From assembly GCF_037200945.1 (NCBI RefSeq), contig NZ_JBBCGP010000001.1, positions 1,734,501-1,798,500 of the forward strand: a stretch of 64,000 nucleotides of DNA, read 5' to 3'. The position numbers and the translations under genes were made by a program. Below the pieces are notes generated by a model that did not search any database, was not told the DNA's origin, and saw only the letters and a program-made list of their open reading frames with translations. This document shows, piece after piece, positions 54,188 to 64,000 of the stretch (the stretch's first letter is position 1; each line of letters starts with the position of its first letter). This stretch comes from Methylovirgula sp. Lineage in GTDB: Bacteria > Pseudomonadota > Alphaproteobacteria > Rhizobiales > Beijerinckiaceae.

Positions 54188-57100
54188 TTATTCCGCCGGG
54201 CTGGGCGCGGCGCGCGGCGGTAATGTTTCCGGCGCCGAGCCTTTGAAGAACTCCTGCACCCTATCGAGCAGCAGATAGAGCACCGGCGTCGTATAAAGCG
54301 TCAGCATCTGGCTCACGATCAAACCGCCGACGATCGAAATACCCAGCGGCCGGCGGATTTCGCCGCCCTCGCCAAAGCTCAACGCCAATGGCACCGCGCC
54401 GAGGATCGCCGCCGCTGTCGTCATCATGATGGGCCTGAAGCGCAGGATGCAGGCCTGGAAGATGGCATCACGCGCGTTCATGCCCTCGTCGCGTCGCGCC
54501 ACGATGGCGAAATCGACCATCATGATCGCATTCTTTTTGACGATGCCGATCAGCAGGATCACGCCGATCAGCGCGATGATGCTGAAATCCGTCCGGCAGA
54601 TCAGAAGCGCGAGCAGCGCCCCCACGCCGGCCGAGGGCAGGGTCGAGAGGATCGTGATCGGGTGGATGTAGCTCTCGTAGAGTACGCCGAGCACGATATA
54701 GACCGCCGCCAGCGCCGCGGCGATCAACATCGGCTCGTTGGCGAGCGAGGATTGGAACACGGCTGCCGTGCCTTGCGTGCTGCCGTGAATGTCGGCCGGC
54801 AGTCCGATGTCGGCCACGGCCTTGTCGATCTCATCCGTCGCATCGCCGAGCGAAGCGCCCGGCGCTAGGTTGAACGATATGGTCGCTGAAACGAACAGGC
54901 CGGAATGGTTCACCGCGAGCGGCGTGTGGCCCGGCGCGAAATGGGCGAAGGCGACGAGCGGCACCATGGTTTCGACGTTCGTCGCGACCGGCGAACCGGT
55001 GGACGTGCCGCCGTGGCCCGTTGCGGCGATGGCATTGATGGAAGCGTCACGCGCGGTGTTGATCTGCGCAGACGCGGCACTCGCCGTCGCGGTTGAGGCG
55101 GACCCGACCGGCGGCACGCTCGCCGCCGCGGTGCCCGCCGGGAGGGCGGTGGTCTGCGTCCCGCTTGGATTGCCGCCCGCCGTACTGACGTAGATACCTT
55201 TGAGCGCGGCAGGGTCTTGCCAATAGCGCGGCGCGACCTCCATCACGACATGGTATTGATTGACGGCGCTATAGATGGTCGAGACCTGCCGCTGACCGAA
55301 GGCGTCATAAAGCGTGTTGTCGATCTGGATAGGTGTGATCTGGAGACGCGAGGCCGTGTCGCGATCGATCTGCACGACGGTCTCAAGCCCGGCCTGTTGC
55401 AGGTCGGAGTTCACGTCGGTCAGAACCTTGCTCTTCTGCAATGCCGCGACCAGTTTCGGCGTCCACTGGTTCAGTTCTTCCGGCGTGTCGCCCTGCAACG
55501 TGTATTGGAATTGCGCATTGCCCTGGCGTCCCCCCACCTGAATATCCTGCACCGATTGCAGGAAGAGATGCGCACCGGGGATTCTGTTCAGTTTACGCCG
55601 CAACCGATCGATGACCTCATCGGCGGACGCGGTTCGTTGCGAGAGTGGTTTGAGCGAGACGAAGACAGAGCCGGTGTTGGTGCTCGAACGGCCGCCGCCG
55701 CTGCCACCGCCGGTGAAGCCGACGACATTGTTGACGGCGGGATCGGCCTGCACGATCGCCATCAGCTGCGTCATCTTCTTTTCCATGGCCTGGAACGAGA
55801 TGCTTTGATCGGCCTGGATCGCGCCGATAAGGCGTCCTGTATCCTGCTGCGGGAAAAAGCCTTTGGGAATGATGCCGAAGAGGAAAACCGTAAGAGCCAT
55901 CGCGCCGAAAAGGGCCAGCATGACAATCGCGCTGTTGCGAAGCGCCCAGCCGAGCGTGCGTTCGTAGAATTCCAGCACCCAGGTGAAGGGGTGCCAGCGC
56001 CGGCGCCGTTCCGGCCGATGCGTCGGCGCTTTCAGGATCAGCGAGCAGAGCATCGGCGTCGTCGTCAGTGAAATGACGAGCGAGACGAGAATGGCGATTG
56101 ACAGGGTGAGCGCAAATTCGCGAAACAACCGGCCGAGCATCCCGCTCATCAGCAGAATTGGTGTGAACACGGCAATAAGCGAGAGGCTGATCGACAGAAC
56201 CGTGAATCCGACCTCGCCCGCGCCGCGCAATGCCGCCTGAAAGCGCGGCACGCCCGCCTCGACATAGCGGCTTATATTTTCCAGAACGACAATGGCATCA
56301 TCGACGACGAAGCCGGTCGCGATGGTCAGCGCCATCAATGACAAATTGTCGAGGCTGAAACCCATCAGATACATGATGCCGAACGTGCCGACGATCGAGA
56401 CGGGCACCGCGACCGCCGGGATGATGGCGGCGCGGGGATTTCCAAGGAAGATAAAGACAATGAATGTGACCAGCACGACCGCGATCACCAGCGTGCGTTC
56501 GGTGTCGTGTAGCGAGGCGCGGATTGTCAGGCTGCGATCGATCGCTGGGGTGATCTGCACGTCGGCGGGCATCGCCGCTTGGAGCACCGGCAACTCGGCT
56601 CTTACGCGATCGACCGTGTCGATAATGTTGGCGCCCGGCTGACGAAACAGAATGACGAGCACGGAAGGCTGACCGTTTGCCAGCCCTTCGTTGCGCAAAT
56701 CTTCCACGGAATCGTCGATCTCGCCGAGATCCGACAGATGCACGGCGTTGCCGTTGCGATAGCCGACGATCAGCGGCATGTAATCGGCCGCTTTGGATGC
56801 CTGATCGTTCGTATAGATCTGGTAATGAACGCCCCTGTCCTCAATCGCGCCTTTCGGACTGTTCGCATTGGCGGACGCGAGCGCGGCACGGATGTCTTCG
56901 AGACCGATGCCGTAATTGAAGAGCGCCGTCGGGTTGAGTTCGACGCGCACCGCGGGCAGGGCCGCGCCGCCGATCATCACCTGGCCGATGCCGGCAAGCT
57001 GCGACAGGCGTTGCTGGAGCACGTTGCTGGCGGCATCGTAAAGCGCGCCGCGCGAAAGCGTCTTCGACGTCAGGGCAAGGATGAGGATCGGCGCGTCGGC

Positions 57101-57502
57101 GGGGTTGAGCTTGCGATAGATCGGATTGCTGCGCAGCGCGGCGGGGAGATCGGCGCGCGCGGCATTGATCGCGGCCTGAACGTCGCGGGCGGCGCCATCG
57201 ATGTCGCGGTTCAAATCGAACTGCAACGTAATACGCGTCTGCCCGAGGCCGCTCGTCGAAGACATTTCGGTCACGTCGGCGATCTCGCCGAGGTGGCGTT
57301 CCAATGGCTCGGCGACGCTCGTTGCCACGGTGTCGGGGCTTGCACCGGGAAGCTGCGCTTGCACCGAGATCGTCGGAAAATCGACCTGCGGCAACGGCGA
57401 GACCGGCAGTTTTGTGAAGCCGAGGGCGCCAGAAATGAAAACGCCAATGGTGAGCAAGGTCGTTGCGACGGGGCGCCGAATGAAGGGCGAAGAAAGGCTC
57501 AT
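54188..57502 (-). CDS. RND multidrug efflux pump, MdtC-like, with a low-complexity insert
   Basis: 1104 residues from ATG 57502, which overlaps the stop of the upstream pump gene (ATGA). The HAE1 RND pattern is clear: [20 protein letters not shown] at TM1, [17 protein letters not shown] in TM4 with the Asp relay, [13 protein letters not shown], and a C-terminal TM bundle. An Ala/Ser/Thr/Gly-rich stretch of about 70 residues (DNA about 54970-55180) interrupts the second periplasmic loop, where MdtC has about 10 residues. With the next two genes it forms a MdtABC-like heteromeric pump exporting drugs or bile-salt-like compounds. Confidence 0.92.
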   Translation of the reverse strand: MSLSSPFIRRPVATTLLTIGVFISGALGFTKLPVSPLPQVDFPTISVQAQLPGASPDTVATSVAEPLERHLGEIADVTEMSSTSGLGQTRITLQFDLNRDIDGAARDVQAAINAARADLPAALRSNPIYRKLNPADAPILILALTSKTLSRGALYDAASNVLQQRLSQLAGIGQVMIGGAALPAVRVELNPTALFNYGIGLEDIRAALASANANSPKGAIEDRGVHYQIYTNDQASKAADYMPLIVGYRNGNAVHLSDLGEIDDSVEDLRNEGLANGQPSVLVILFRQPGANIIDTVDRVRAELPVLQAAMPADVQITPAIDRSLTIRASLHDTERTLVIAVVLVTFIVFIFLGNPRAAIIPAVAVPVSIVGTFGIMYLMGFSLDNLSLMALTIATGFVVDDAIVVLENISRYVEAGVPRFQAALRGAGEVGFTVLSISLSLIAVFTPILLMSGMLGRLFREFALTLSIAILVSLVISLTTTPMLCSLILKAPTHRPERRRRWHPFTWVLEFYERTLGWALRNSAIVMLALFGAMALTVFLFGIIPKGFFPQQDTGRLIGAIQADQSISFQAMEKKMTQLMAIVQADPAVNNVVGFTGGGSGGGRSSTNTGSVFVSLKPLSQRTASADEVIDRLRRKLNRIPGAHLFLQSVQDIQVGGRQGNAQFQYTLQGDTPEELNQWTPKLVAALQKSKVLTDVNSDLQQAGLETVVQIDRDTASRLQITPIQIDNTLYDAFGQRQVSTIYSAVNQYHVVMEVAPRYWQDPAALKGIYVSTAGGNPSGTQTTALPAGTAAASVPPVGSASTATASAASAQINTARDASINAIAATGHGGTSTGSPVATNVETMVPLVAFAHFAPGHTPLAVNHSGLFVSATISFNLAPGASLGDATDEIDKAVADIGLPADIHGSTQGTAAVFQSSLANEPMLIAAALAAVYIVLGVLYESYIHPITILSTLPSAGVGALLALLICRTDFSIIALIGVILLIGIVKKNAIMMVDFAIVARRDEGMNARDAIFQACILRFRPIMMTTAAAILGAVPLALSFGEGGEIRRPLGISIVGGLIVSQMLTLYTTPVLYLLLDRVQEFFKGSAPETLPPRAAPSPAE

Positions 57503-60500
57503 TCGCCCGCCTCGCGCGGGGTCAGCCTTGTATTGCCGGTCCACCGCGAAAGCCGCTGTGCCAGCCGGTCAAAATAGAGATAGATCACCGGCGTCGAAAA
57601 GAGCGTGAGCACCTGGCTGAAGATCAGGCCACCGACGATGGCGACGCCAAGTGGCCGGCGCAATTCCGAGCCCGTGCCATTGCCGAGCATGAGCGGCAGG
57701 GCCCCGAGAATCGCCGCCATCGTTGTCATGAGAATCGGGCGGAAGCGCAAAAGACAAGCCTGATAGATTGCTTCCTCGGGCGGCAGGCCTTGATCGCGCT
57801 CTGCATCGAGCGCGAAATCGACCATCATGATCGCGTTCTTTTTGACGATGCCGATCAGCAGAATGATGCCGATGATCGCAATGATGTCGAGGTCGTCGCC
57901 CGCGATGATCAGCGACAGCAAGGCGCCGACGCCGGCCGAGGGGAGCGTCGACAGAATCGTGATCGGATGAATGAAGCTCTCGTAGAGAACGCCCAGAACG
58001 ATATACATCGTCAGGATCGCCGCGAGGATAAGCATGACCTCATTGCCGAGCGATGCGCTGAAGGCCGCCGCGCTGCCCTGCATGATCGAGACGAAGCTCT
58101 GCGGCAGGCCGATATCTTTCTGCGCCTGATCGATGGCTTCGACTGCGGCGCCAAGCGACGAGCCGGGCGCGATATCGAAGGAAATGTCGGTTGCCGGGAA
58201 TTGGCCGAAATGGGTGATCTGCAGTGGCCCCGGCCGCTCGCTAAGGTGGACGATCGCGGAGAGGGGCACCTGACCGTTTGTCGTCGAGGTCGATGACGGC
58301 AGATAGAATGTATTCAGCGCCGACAGCGCATGCTGGAGATCGGGCGATGCCTCCATGATGACGCGATATTGGTTTGATTGGGTGTAGATCGTCGAGACGA
58401 TCCGCTGGCCGAAAGCATCGTAGAGAATGTTATCGACGGTTGCGGGCGTCAGGCCGAAGCGGCTCGCGGTTTGACGGTCGATGGTGATGTCGAGCGCGCG
58501 GCCCTGCTGCGCCAGATCGCTCGCCACGTTTGTGATTTGCGGCAAAGTCGAAAGCTTGTCGACAAGCTTCGGCGTCCAAGTCTGCAGCGCATCACCGTCG
58601 GCGTTTTCGATGAGGAAGTGATATTGCGCGCGGCTGACGGAGGAATCTATGGTGAGATCCTGCACCGGCTGCATGTAGATCTGGATACCCTGCACGCCGC
58701 GTGCTTCGCGCCGTAACCGCCGGATGATGTCAGTGACTGTCGCCGTGCGCGCGTCACGCGGTTTCAGGTTGATGAGAAAACGGCCGCTATTCAACGTCAT
58801 GTTGGTGCCGTCGACGCCAATGAAGGACGTGAGGCTGGTCACGTCCTGATCTTTCAGCAGGACATCGGCCAGCGCCTGCTGGCGATCCGCCATCGCGCCG
58901 TAGGAAGCAGTCTGGCTCGCCTCGGTGATGGCTTGAATGAGGCCGGTGTCCTGCACCGGGAAGAAGCCCTTCGGGATTGTGATATAAAGGAGGACCGTCA
59001 CGACCAATGTCGCGATGGCGACGAGCAGCGTTAGCGGCTGATGGTCGAGGACGATGCGAAGCGCCCGCCCGTATTGATCGATAATCCATTGAAAGCCACG
59101 ATCGGCGGCGACCGACCAGCGGCTGCGCTGTGACTCCGGCCGATGCCGCAAGATTTTCGCGCAGAGCATGGGGACGAGCGTCAGCGACACGAAGGCCGAG
59201 ATGATGATCGTTGCGGTGAGCGTGATGGCAAATTCGTGGAATAGCCGACCCACGACTTCGCCCATGAAGAGCAGCGGGATCAGCACCGCGATCAGCGATA
59301 TGGTGAGCGAAATGATCGTGAAGCCGATCTGCGCCGAACCTTCGAGCGCAGCCTGCAGCGGCGCTTCGCCGTTTTCGATATAGCGGGCGATGTTCTCGAT
59401 CATGACGATCGCATCGTCGACGACGAAGCCGGTCGAGATGGTCAGCGCCATCAGCGACAGATTGTCGAGGCTGAAGCCGAGGAGATACATCACGACCAGC
59501 GTGCCGACGAGCGATAGCGGGACCGAGAGACTCGGAATGATGGTCGCGGGAAGATTGCGCAGGAAGACAAAAATAACGAGCACGACGAGGACGACGGCGA
59601 GCGCAAGTTCGAACTCGACATCGGACACCGAAGCGCGGATCGTATTCGTGCGGTCGCTGAGGATCGAAATGTTGAGGGCGCTCGGCAGGCTAGCCTCGAT
59701 CTGCGGCAGCAAGGCCTTGATACCATCGACGACCTGGATGACGTTCGCGCCCGGCTGGCGCTGAATGTTGAGCAGGATCGCCGGCGTTTTATTGGCCCAA
59801 GCCGCAATCTTGGTATTTTCCGGGCCGCGAACCGTGGTCGCGACGTCCGACAATCGGACGGGGTTTCCGTTGCGATAGGCGACAATGATTTTATCGAATT
59901 GGCTCGCGTCAGTGATTTGATCGTTCGCGTCGATGGTCGTCGATTGCGCCGGTCCGTCAAAGCTGCCTTTCGGCGTATTGACGTTCATATTGCCGATCGT
60001 CGTGCGGATATCGTCGATGTTGAGACCGTATGCGGCCAGCGCGCGCGGATTGAACTGAACACGGATCGCCGGCCTGTTGCCGCCGCTGATGCTGACGAGG
60101 CCGACGCCCGGCTGTTGCGAAATCTTCTGCGCGAGCCGCGTTTCGACGAGGTCTTCGATCGACGTCAGCGGCAGCGTCTTCGAGGTGATCGCGATTGTGA
60201 GAATCGGCGCGTCGGCGGGATTGACCTTCGCGTAGATGGGCGGCGCCGGCAGATCGCTCGGCAGGAGATTCGTGCCGGCATTGATCGCCGCTTGCACTTC
60301 CTGTTCGGCGACATCGAGGCTGAGATCGAGGTCAAACTGCAGGGTGATCACCGACGCGCCGGCAGAACTTGCCGAGGTCATCTGGTTGAGGCCCGGCATT
60401 TCACCGAGCTGGCGCTCGAGCGGCGCGGTGACCGCCGAGGTCATCACCTCGGGACTGGCGCCGGGGTAGAACGTCTGAATTTGAATGGTCGGATAATCGA

Positions 60501-60618
60501 CCTCGGGCAGGGCCGAGAGCGGGAGGAACCGATACGAAAAAGCGCCGGCAAGCAGAATTGCGACCGTCAGAAGGGTGGTCGCCACCGGCCGCAGGATAAA
60601 TATCTGCGACGGATTCAT
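57499..60618 (-). CDS. RND multidrug efflux pump, MdtB-like
   Basis: 1039 residues with the usual 12 TM HAE1 fold: [46 protein letters not shown] and [12 protein letters not shown]. The neighbour 57502 overlaps its stop. It lacks the long insert of the partner. MdtB and MdtC act together as a heterotrimer; this pair is presumably the same, but heteromer formation is inferred from the tandem order. Confidence 0.93.
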   Translation of the reverse strand: MNPSQIFILRPVATTLLTVAILLAGAFSYRFLPLSALPEVDYPTIQIQTFYPGASPEVMTSAVTAPLERQLGEMPGLNQMTSASSAGASVITLQFDLDLSLDVAEQEVQAAINAGTNLLPSDLPAPPIYAKVNPADAPILTIAITSKTLPLTSIEDLVETRLAQKISQQPGVGLVSISGGNRPAIRVQFNPRALAAYGLNIDDIRTTIGNMNVNTPKGSFDGPAQSTTIDANDQITDASQFDKIIVAYRNGNPVRLSDVATTVRGPENTKIAAWANKTPAILLNIQRQPGANVIQVVDGIKALLPQIEASLPSALNISILSDRTNTIRASVSDVEFELALAVVLVVLVIFVFLRNLPATIIPSLSVPLSLVGTLVVMYLLGFSLDNLSLMALTISTGFVVDDAIVMIENIARYIENGEAPLQAALEGSAQIGFTIISLTISLIAVLIPLLFMGEVVGRLFHEFAITLTATIIISAFVSLTLVPMLCAKILRHRPESQRSRWSVAADRGFQWIIDQYGRALRIVLDHQPLTLLVAIATLVVTVLLYITIPKGFFPVQDTGLIQAITEASQTASYGAMADRQQALADVLLKDQDVTSLTSFIGVDGTNMTLNSGRFLINLKPRDARTATVTDIIRRLRREARGVQGIQIYMQPVQDLTIDSSVSRAQYHFLIENADGDALQTWTPKLVDKLSTLPQITNVASDLAQQGRALDITIDRQTASRFGLTPATVDNILYDAFGQRIVSTIYTQSNQYRVIMEASPDLQHALSALNTFYLPSSTSTTNGQVPLSAIVHLSERPGPLQITHFGQFPATDISFDIAPGSSLGAAVEAIDQAQKDIGLPQSFVSIMQGSAAAFSASLGNEVMLILAAILTMYIVLGVLYESFIHPITILSTLPSAGVGALLSLIIAGDDLDIIAIIGIILLIGIVKKNAIMMVDFALDAERDQGLPPEEAIYQACLLRFRPILMTTMAAILGALPLMLGNGTGSELRRPLGVAIVGGLIFSQVLTLFSTPVIYLYFDRLAQRLSRWTGNTRLTPREAGE

Positions 60619-60646
60619 GCCGTGTGCTCCGTTACGCGATCAAGGA

Positions 60647-62104
60647 TCACTCGGAATTCTGCCGATGATGGTGGTGATGGTGGCCAGCCGCGCCCGCCGG
60701 AGGCGTGGTCTGCTCGCCTGCGGGGGCCGTCGTGCCGGGCCCAGATGAGGCTGCGCCGTTCTCCGCCGCGGCTGTCGCTCCGGGAACGATGACGCGAGCG
60801 CCATCGCTCAACCGGTCGGTGCCGTCCGTGACAACGCGGTCGCCGGGCTTGAGACCCGACAGGATCTGCACCATGCCGCCCTGGCTCTGGCCGAGCGTTA
60901 CCTTCTGCACGGAGACAGTGTTATTCGGACTAACGAGATAGACGTAGGTGCCGGGCGCGCCGCGCTGGATCGCGGGCACAGGTGCGGTGATGACGTTTTG
61001 CAGCGTCCGCACGAGAACTTGTACGTTGACGAATTGATTGGGGAAGAGTGACTCGTCCGCATTCGGGAATTCGGCGCGGAACCGCACCATGCCGGTCGTC
61101 GTATCGATCTGGTTATCGAGGACGGTGACAGCGCCGGTTCCCAATTCATGCACATTGGCGCGATCGTAGACCGTCGCCGAGAGCGGCGTGCTGCCCTTCA
61201 TCTGCAACATGACGTCGGGAATATCGTCCTCCGGCAACGAGAAGATGACCGAGATCGGCTCCAACTGAGTCACGACAGCAAGGCCGTTGGCGTCCGACGT
61301 CTGCACATAATTGCCCTGATCGACGATGCGGATGCCGACGCGTCCGGTCACCGGCGAGACAATATGGCAATAGGTGATGTTCAGTTGTTCCTGCGCGATG
61401 AGCGCCTGGTCGGTCAGCACCGAACCCTGGTTTTGCTTGACGATATAGGCCTGATCTTCGGCCGTTTGCCGGGCGATCGAGTTCTGCGTGACGAGTGTTT
61501 GGTAACGCACCAGGTCGAGTTGCGCCTGTTGCAGCAGGCCCTGATCGTGCGCAAGCTGCCCCTCATATTGCTGCGCCAGCAATTGATAGGGCCGGTCGTC
61601 GATCTGCGCGAGCAAATCGCCCTTTTTGACATGATCGCCTTCCTTGAAGGCGACTTGCAGGAGCTGGCCGTTGATCTGAGTCCGGACCGTGATCGTCGCC
61701 AGCGGCGTGACCGTGCCGAGCCCCGAATAGATGATCTTGATATCGCCGGTGCCAACGGTTGCCACGCCGACCGATTGCGGCGGCCCACCAGCGTGCTTAT
61801 GCGCCGGGCGCTCTGCCGGCGCGGGATGAAGGACATGATAGGCGTAATAGCCAACGCCGCCGAGTACGATGAGGCCGATCAGAAAACCGAGGAACGAGCG
61901 CCGGCGTGGCTTTGCGGCCGGAATATCTTCGGCAGGCGCCACCGGTGCGTCGCCAGGAGCTTGCGGCGCATCCTTGCGCGCCTGCGGAGCAGGTTCGTTC
62001 TGCTTCAATGCCGGATTAGCGCTCCGCTCCGGCGCATAAGCATCGCTGGGGGGCACAGGTCGACGGGGCTGGTCGACTTTTTCGTCCATCTTCTTTTCGT
62101 CCAT
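60647..62104 (-). CDS. RND periplasmic adaptor, MdtA-like
   Basis: 485 residues from ATG 62104; ATG 62128 and 62089 are alternatives. A Pro/Ala-rich cytoplasmic N terminus precedes one TM helix (FLGFLIGLIVLGGVGYYAY), then the barrel-sandwich and hairpin: VRTQINGQLLQVAFKEGDHVKKGDLLAQIDDRPYQ, the diagnostic MFP stretch. The C terminus ends in a natural HHHHHH followed by RQNSE. It connects the two pump proteins to the outer-membrane factor. Gene order mdtA-mdtB-mdtC, with 28 bp to the pump, implies one operon. Confidence 0.92.
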   Translation of the reverse strand: MDEKKMDEKVDQPRRPVPPSDAYAPERSANPALKQNEPAPQARKDAPQAPGDAPVAPAEDIPAAKPRRRSFLGFLIGLIVLGGVGYYAYHVLHPAPAERPAHKHAGGPPQSVGVATVGTGDIKIIYSGLGTVTPLATITVRTQINGQLLQVAFKEGDHVKKGDLLAQIDDRPYQLLAQQYEGQLAHDQGLLQQAQLDLVRYQTLVTQNSIARQTAEDQAYIVKQNQGSVLTDQALIAQEQLNITYCHIVSPVTGRVGIRIVDQGNYVQTSDANGLAVVTQLEPISVIFSLPEDDIPDVMLQMKGSTPLSATVYDRANVHELGTGAVTVLDNQIDTTTGMVRFRAEFPNADESLFPNQFVNVQVLVRTLQNVITAPVPAIQRGAPGTYVYLVSPNNTVSVQKVTLGQSQGGMVQILSGLKPGDRVVTDGTDRLSDGARVIVPGATAAAENGAASSGPGTTAPAGEQTTPPAGAAGHHHHHHRQNSE

Positions 62105-62414
62105 CCGGTTCGTCCGAGCGATGGGCAACCCGCGCGGCGCAGATCGTCAATTGAAAATCAATATAGGGGCGCATGCCTTAATTCATGGCTTGCAAACCCG
62201 ACGCCGCCCGAGATCAGAACGGCCACCTTGCGAAGCCTTACCCAGTGGGACTAGTTCCAGCAAAGCATCGTCAGCCTACCCGGTTCGCGCCTCTTTTCCC
62301 ACAAGGGCAATAATCCGCGACTTGTCAGCATCCCTTCCTCATCAGGGCCGATAAAGGCAAATTACTTCTTGGTGAGATTTTTGACGTCGAGGTCAGGTTT
62401 CTGGCGGTGGATTT

Positions 62415-63965
62415 CTAAAGCGGCGGCGTGAAAGTCGGCACTTTGGAAAGGCGGGCGAGGCTTGGCAATTCGGACGCATCCCAGCCGCCGCCCAAGGCCT
62501 CGATCAAGGCAACGCTGGCGATGAACAGATTTTGCCGGGTTGTCAGCAGGTTTTCCTCGTCCTGAAGCTGCGTCGCTTCTCCTGTGACGACCGTGGTAAA
62601 GGGGACGGTGCCAGCCTGATATTGATTGAGGTCGATCTGTACCGCCTGGCGCGCCGCCTTCACCGTTTCGACCTGCTTGGCCGCTTCTTTTGCCAAAATC
62701 CGCAGCGCCGCCAATTCGTCCTCGACCTGGTCGAAGGCCGTCAAAACCGTCTGCCGATAGCTCGCGATATTTTGTGCGTAAGTCGCCCGCGCCGCGGCGA
62801 GATCGGCCGCGAGCAGCCCACCGTCAAAGATCGTTTGCGTGGCCGTTCCCGCAATCGACCAGGCTTCCGCCGCCGCGGAGATGGGCAGCGGGGTCGCTCC
62901 TGCGAAGCCAAAGGCGCCGGACAGATTGATGTCGGGATAGAAATTCGCCACCGCGACGCCGATCAGAGCATTTTCTTCCTGCATCTGGCGCTCGGCCGCC
63001 GCGATATCAGGGCGCCGCTCCAAGAGCAGTGAGGGCACGGTCGCAGGGACGCGCGGCGGATAGGGTGGGAGTTCTGCCGGGGTGAGCGACAGGTCGGATG
63101 GCGGTCGGCCGATCAGAATCGCGATCGAATGCTCGAACTGCGCACGCGCCACGCCGGTATCAATGGCCTGTGCCTCAGTCTGCAAAAGCTGGGTTTGCGC
63201 GGTGATGACATCGCCTTGGGAGACGGTGCCAGCTTTGAACTGATTTTGGGTAATCGTCAGCGTCTTCTTGAAGGCGACGATCGTGCGATCGAGCAGAGCC
63301 TTGAGCGAATCCTCCTCGCGCATGTCGAAATAGGCAGTGGCGAGGGCGGCCTGTTCGGAAAGCTTGGCATTTTGCAGGTCGGCGGCGCTGACCTGGGCCG
63401 CGGCCGCCTGGCTCTCGACCTGACGGCCAATGCGGCCCCACACATCCAGATCCCATGTCGCGTTGGCGACGGGATTGAAAGTCGTGAATGTGGAGCTGCG
63501 CGCAGCCACAGCCCCACTTGTAAATGTCCCGCTGCCCTGATGCTGGTAAGTCGCGCTGTAGCTATTGGTGACCGTCGGGAAATAATTGGCCTGCGCCTCG
63601 CGGATCAGGGCGACGGAATTATGATAGGCTTCGAGCGCTTGCTTAACGGTCTGGTTAGAGACTTCAACCTGGCTCAGCAGCGATGCGAGCTTGGCATCGT
63701 GATAAACCGCCCACCATTCGCCGCGATCGAGCGCGTCGGCAGGATCGGCGAGCTTCCAGCCCTTCTTGGCTTCCTTGAAATGCGGCGCGATTGGCGCCGC
63801 GGGCCGCACGTAGTCGGGCCCCATCATGCAGCCAGCGAGACTCGCACCTAGGCACGCGAGAAACGGCAGTCTCGAACCGATCCGAGGCAGGCGATGGAGC
63901 GAAAGCCAATCCAAAGGTCGAAACTCATTGATGCCGTGCCGGCGAGAAAAATGCTGTTCGGCCAA
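62415..63965 (-). CDS. Outer-membrane efflux lipoprotein, NodT/OprM family (start uncertain)
   Basis: 516 residues from TTG 63965, but the frame stays open to the window edge and the real start may lie elsewhere. A lipobox (SLAGC, Cys 46) lies far from this TTG, suggesting an internal start nearer the hydrophobic segment or a long leader. The family's duplicated TolC domain is seen with GPDYVRPAAPIAPHF near the N terminus and RRPDIAAAERQMQEENALIGVA in the middle. It would be the outer-membrane exit of the MdtABC-like pump; about 310 bp separate it from the adaptor. Confidence 0.85.
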   Translation of the reverse strand: MAEQHFSRRHGINEFRPLDWLSLHRLPRIGSRLPFLACLGASLAGCMMGPDYVRPAAPIAPHFKEAKKGWKLADPADALDRGEWWAVYHDAKLASLLSQVEVSNQTVKQALEAYHNSVALIREAQANYFPTVTNSYSATYQHQGSGTFTSGAVAARSSTFTTFNPVANATWDLDVWGRIGRQVESQAAAAQVSAADLQNAKLSEQAALATAYFDMREEDSLKALLDRTIVAFKKTLTITQNQFKAGTVSQGDVITAQTQLLQTEAQAIDTGVARAQFEHSIAILIGRPPSDLSLTPAELPPYPPRVPATVPSLLLERRPDIAAAERQMQEENALIGVAVANFYPDINLSGAFGFAGATPLPISAAAEAWSIAGTATQTIFDGGLLAADLAAARATYAQNIASYRQTVLTAFDQVEDELAALRILAKEAAKQVETVKAARQAVQIDLNQYQAGTVPFTTVVTGEATQLQDEENLLTTRQNLFIASVALIEALGGGWDASELPSLARLSKVPTFTPPL

Positions 63966-64000
63966 AGCCTGCGGCAGCGTTCCTCCTTCGCACCCAACAT

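Noticed and set aside
60660..60700. HHHHHH at the adaptor's C terminus as a sign of engineered sequence
   Set aside because: The codons are mixed, the flanking residues are natural, and the region fits the rest of the gene. It is a native His-rich tail.
61148..62254. 368-residue plus-strand frame over the MdtA-like gene
   Set aside because: It is antisense to a conserved adaptor, with Arg/Leu-rich composition typical of shadow frames.

Overview
The window looks like chromosome of an alphaproteobacterium of the Rhizobiales, possibly close to Beijerinckiaceae. This is inference from GC-rich coding, homospermidine synthase, a single-chain indolepyruvate:ferredoxin oxidoreductase, NrsF/ECF regulation, many RND pumps and a CTAGAGCATG-type intergenic repeat; no 16S rRNA is present to prove it. 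Both edges cut genes or leave a start unresolved.

1-16.6 kb is mostly core genome. It holds a Na/phosphate cotransporter (cut at the left edge), a TPR/OGT-like glycosyltransferase fused to a methyltransferase, and two L,D-transpeptidases each next to a small DUF465 (YdcH) gene. It also has an SGNH hydrolase, a DUF1007/NicO metal-transport pair, indolepyruvate:ferredoxin oxidoreductase, a TauE-type exporter, homospermidine synthase and tRNA-Arg(CCG). 16.66-20.9 kb is an accessory patch starting directly at the tRNA 3' end. It contains a frameshifted HTH/coiled-coil gene with a tiny DUF1778-like gene coupled to it, and a HipB/HipA toxin-antitoxin pair behind four copies of an 18-bp palindrome. 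A decayed fragment of a polysaccharide-type ABC ATPase follows.

20.9-26.9 kb is an oxalate catabolic operon: a CaiB/BaiF CoA-transferase, an OxlT-like MFS carrier, formyl-CoA:oxalate CoA-transferase, oxalyl-CoA decarboxylase and a small GNAT protein. Upstream are a near-perfect FNR/FixK box and two copies of a TTCAC-N6-GTGAA dyad. 27-39.1 kb is a copper island: cueR and copA around a MerR-type promoter with a 19-bp spacer, a YtkA/FixH-like secreted protein, cusC-cusB-cusA with the three copper Met residues of CusA, DUF2933 and Met/His-rich small proteins, then an ECF sigma factor with its NrsF-type anti-sigma partner.

39.2-48.2 kb holds an outer-membrane transporter, a Gly/His/Trp-repeat secreted protein, and a formylglycine-generating enzyme followed by two Tat-exported arylsulfatases and a tandem DUF1254/DUF1214 protein. 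48.4-54.1 kb carries a molbindin, a thioesterase, a divergent patatin/acetoacetate decarboxylase pair, and gmd-fcl for GDP-L-fucose. 54.2-64 kb is a tripartite RND drug efflux locus on the minus strand: outer-membrane factor, MdtA-like adaptor and two MdtB/MdtC-like pumps.

The strongest leads for new biology are the four-operator HipBA locus and its odd neighbours at the tRNA, the apparent oxygen-linked control of oxalate use, the OGT-methyltransferase fusion, the copper cluster that runs into an ECF/NrsF pair, and the FGE/Tat-sulfatase/tandem-DUF1254 cluster.
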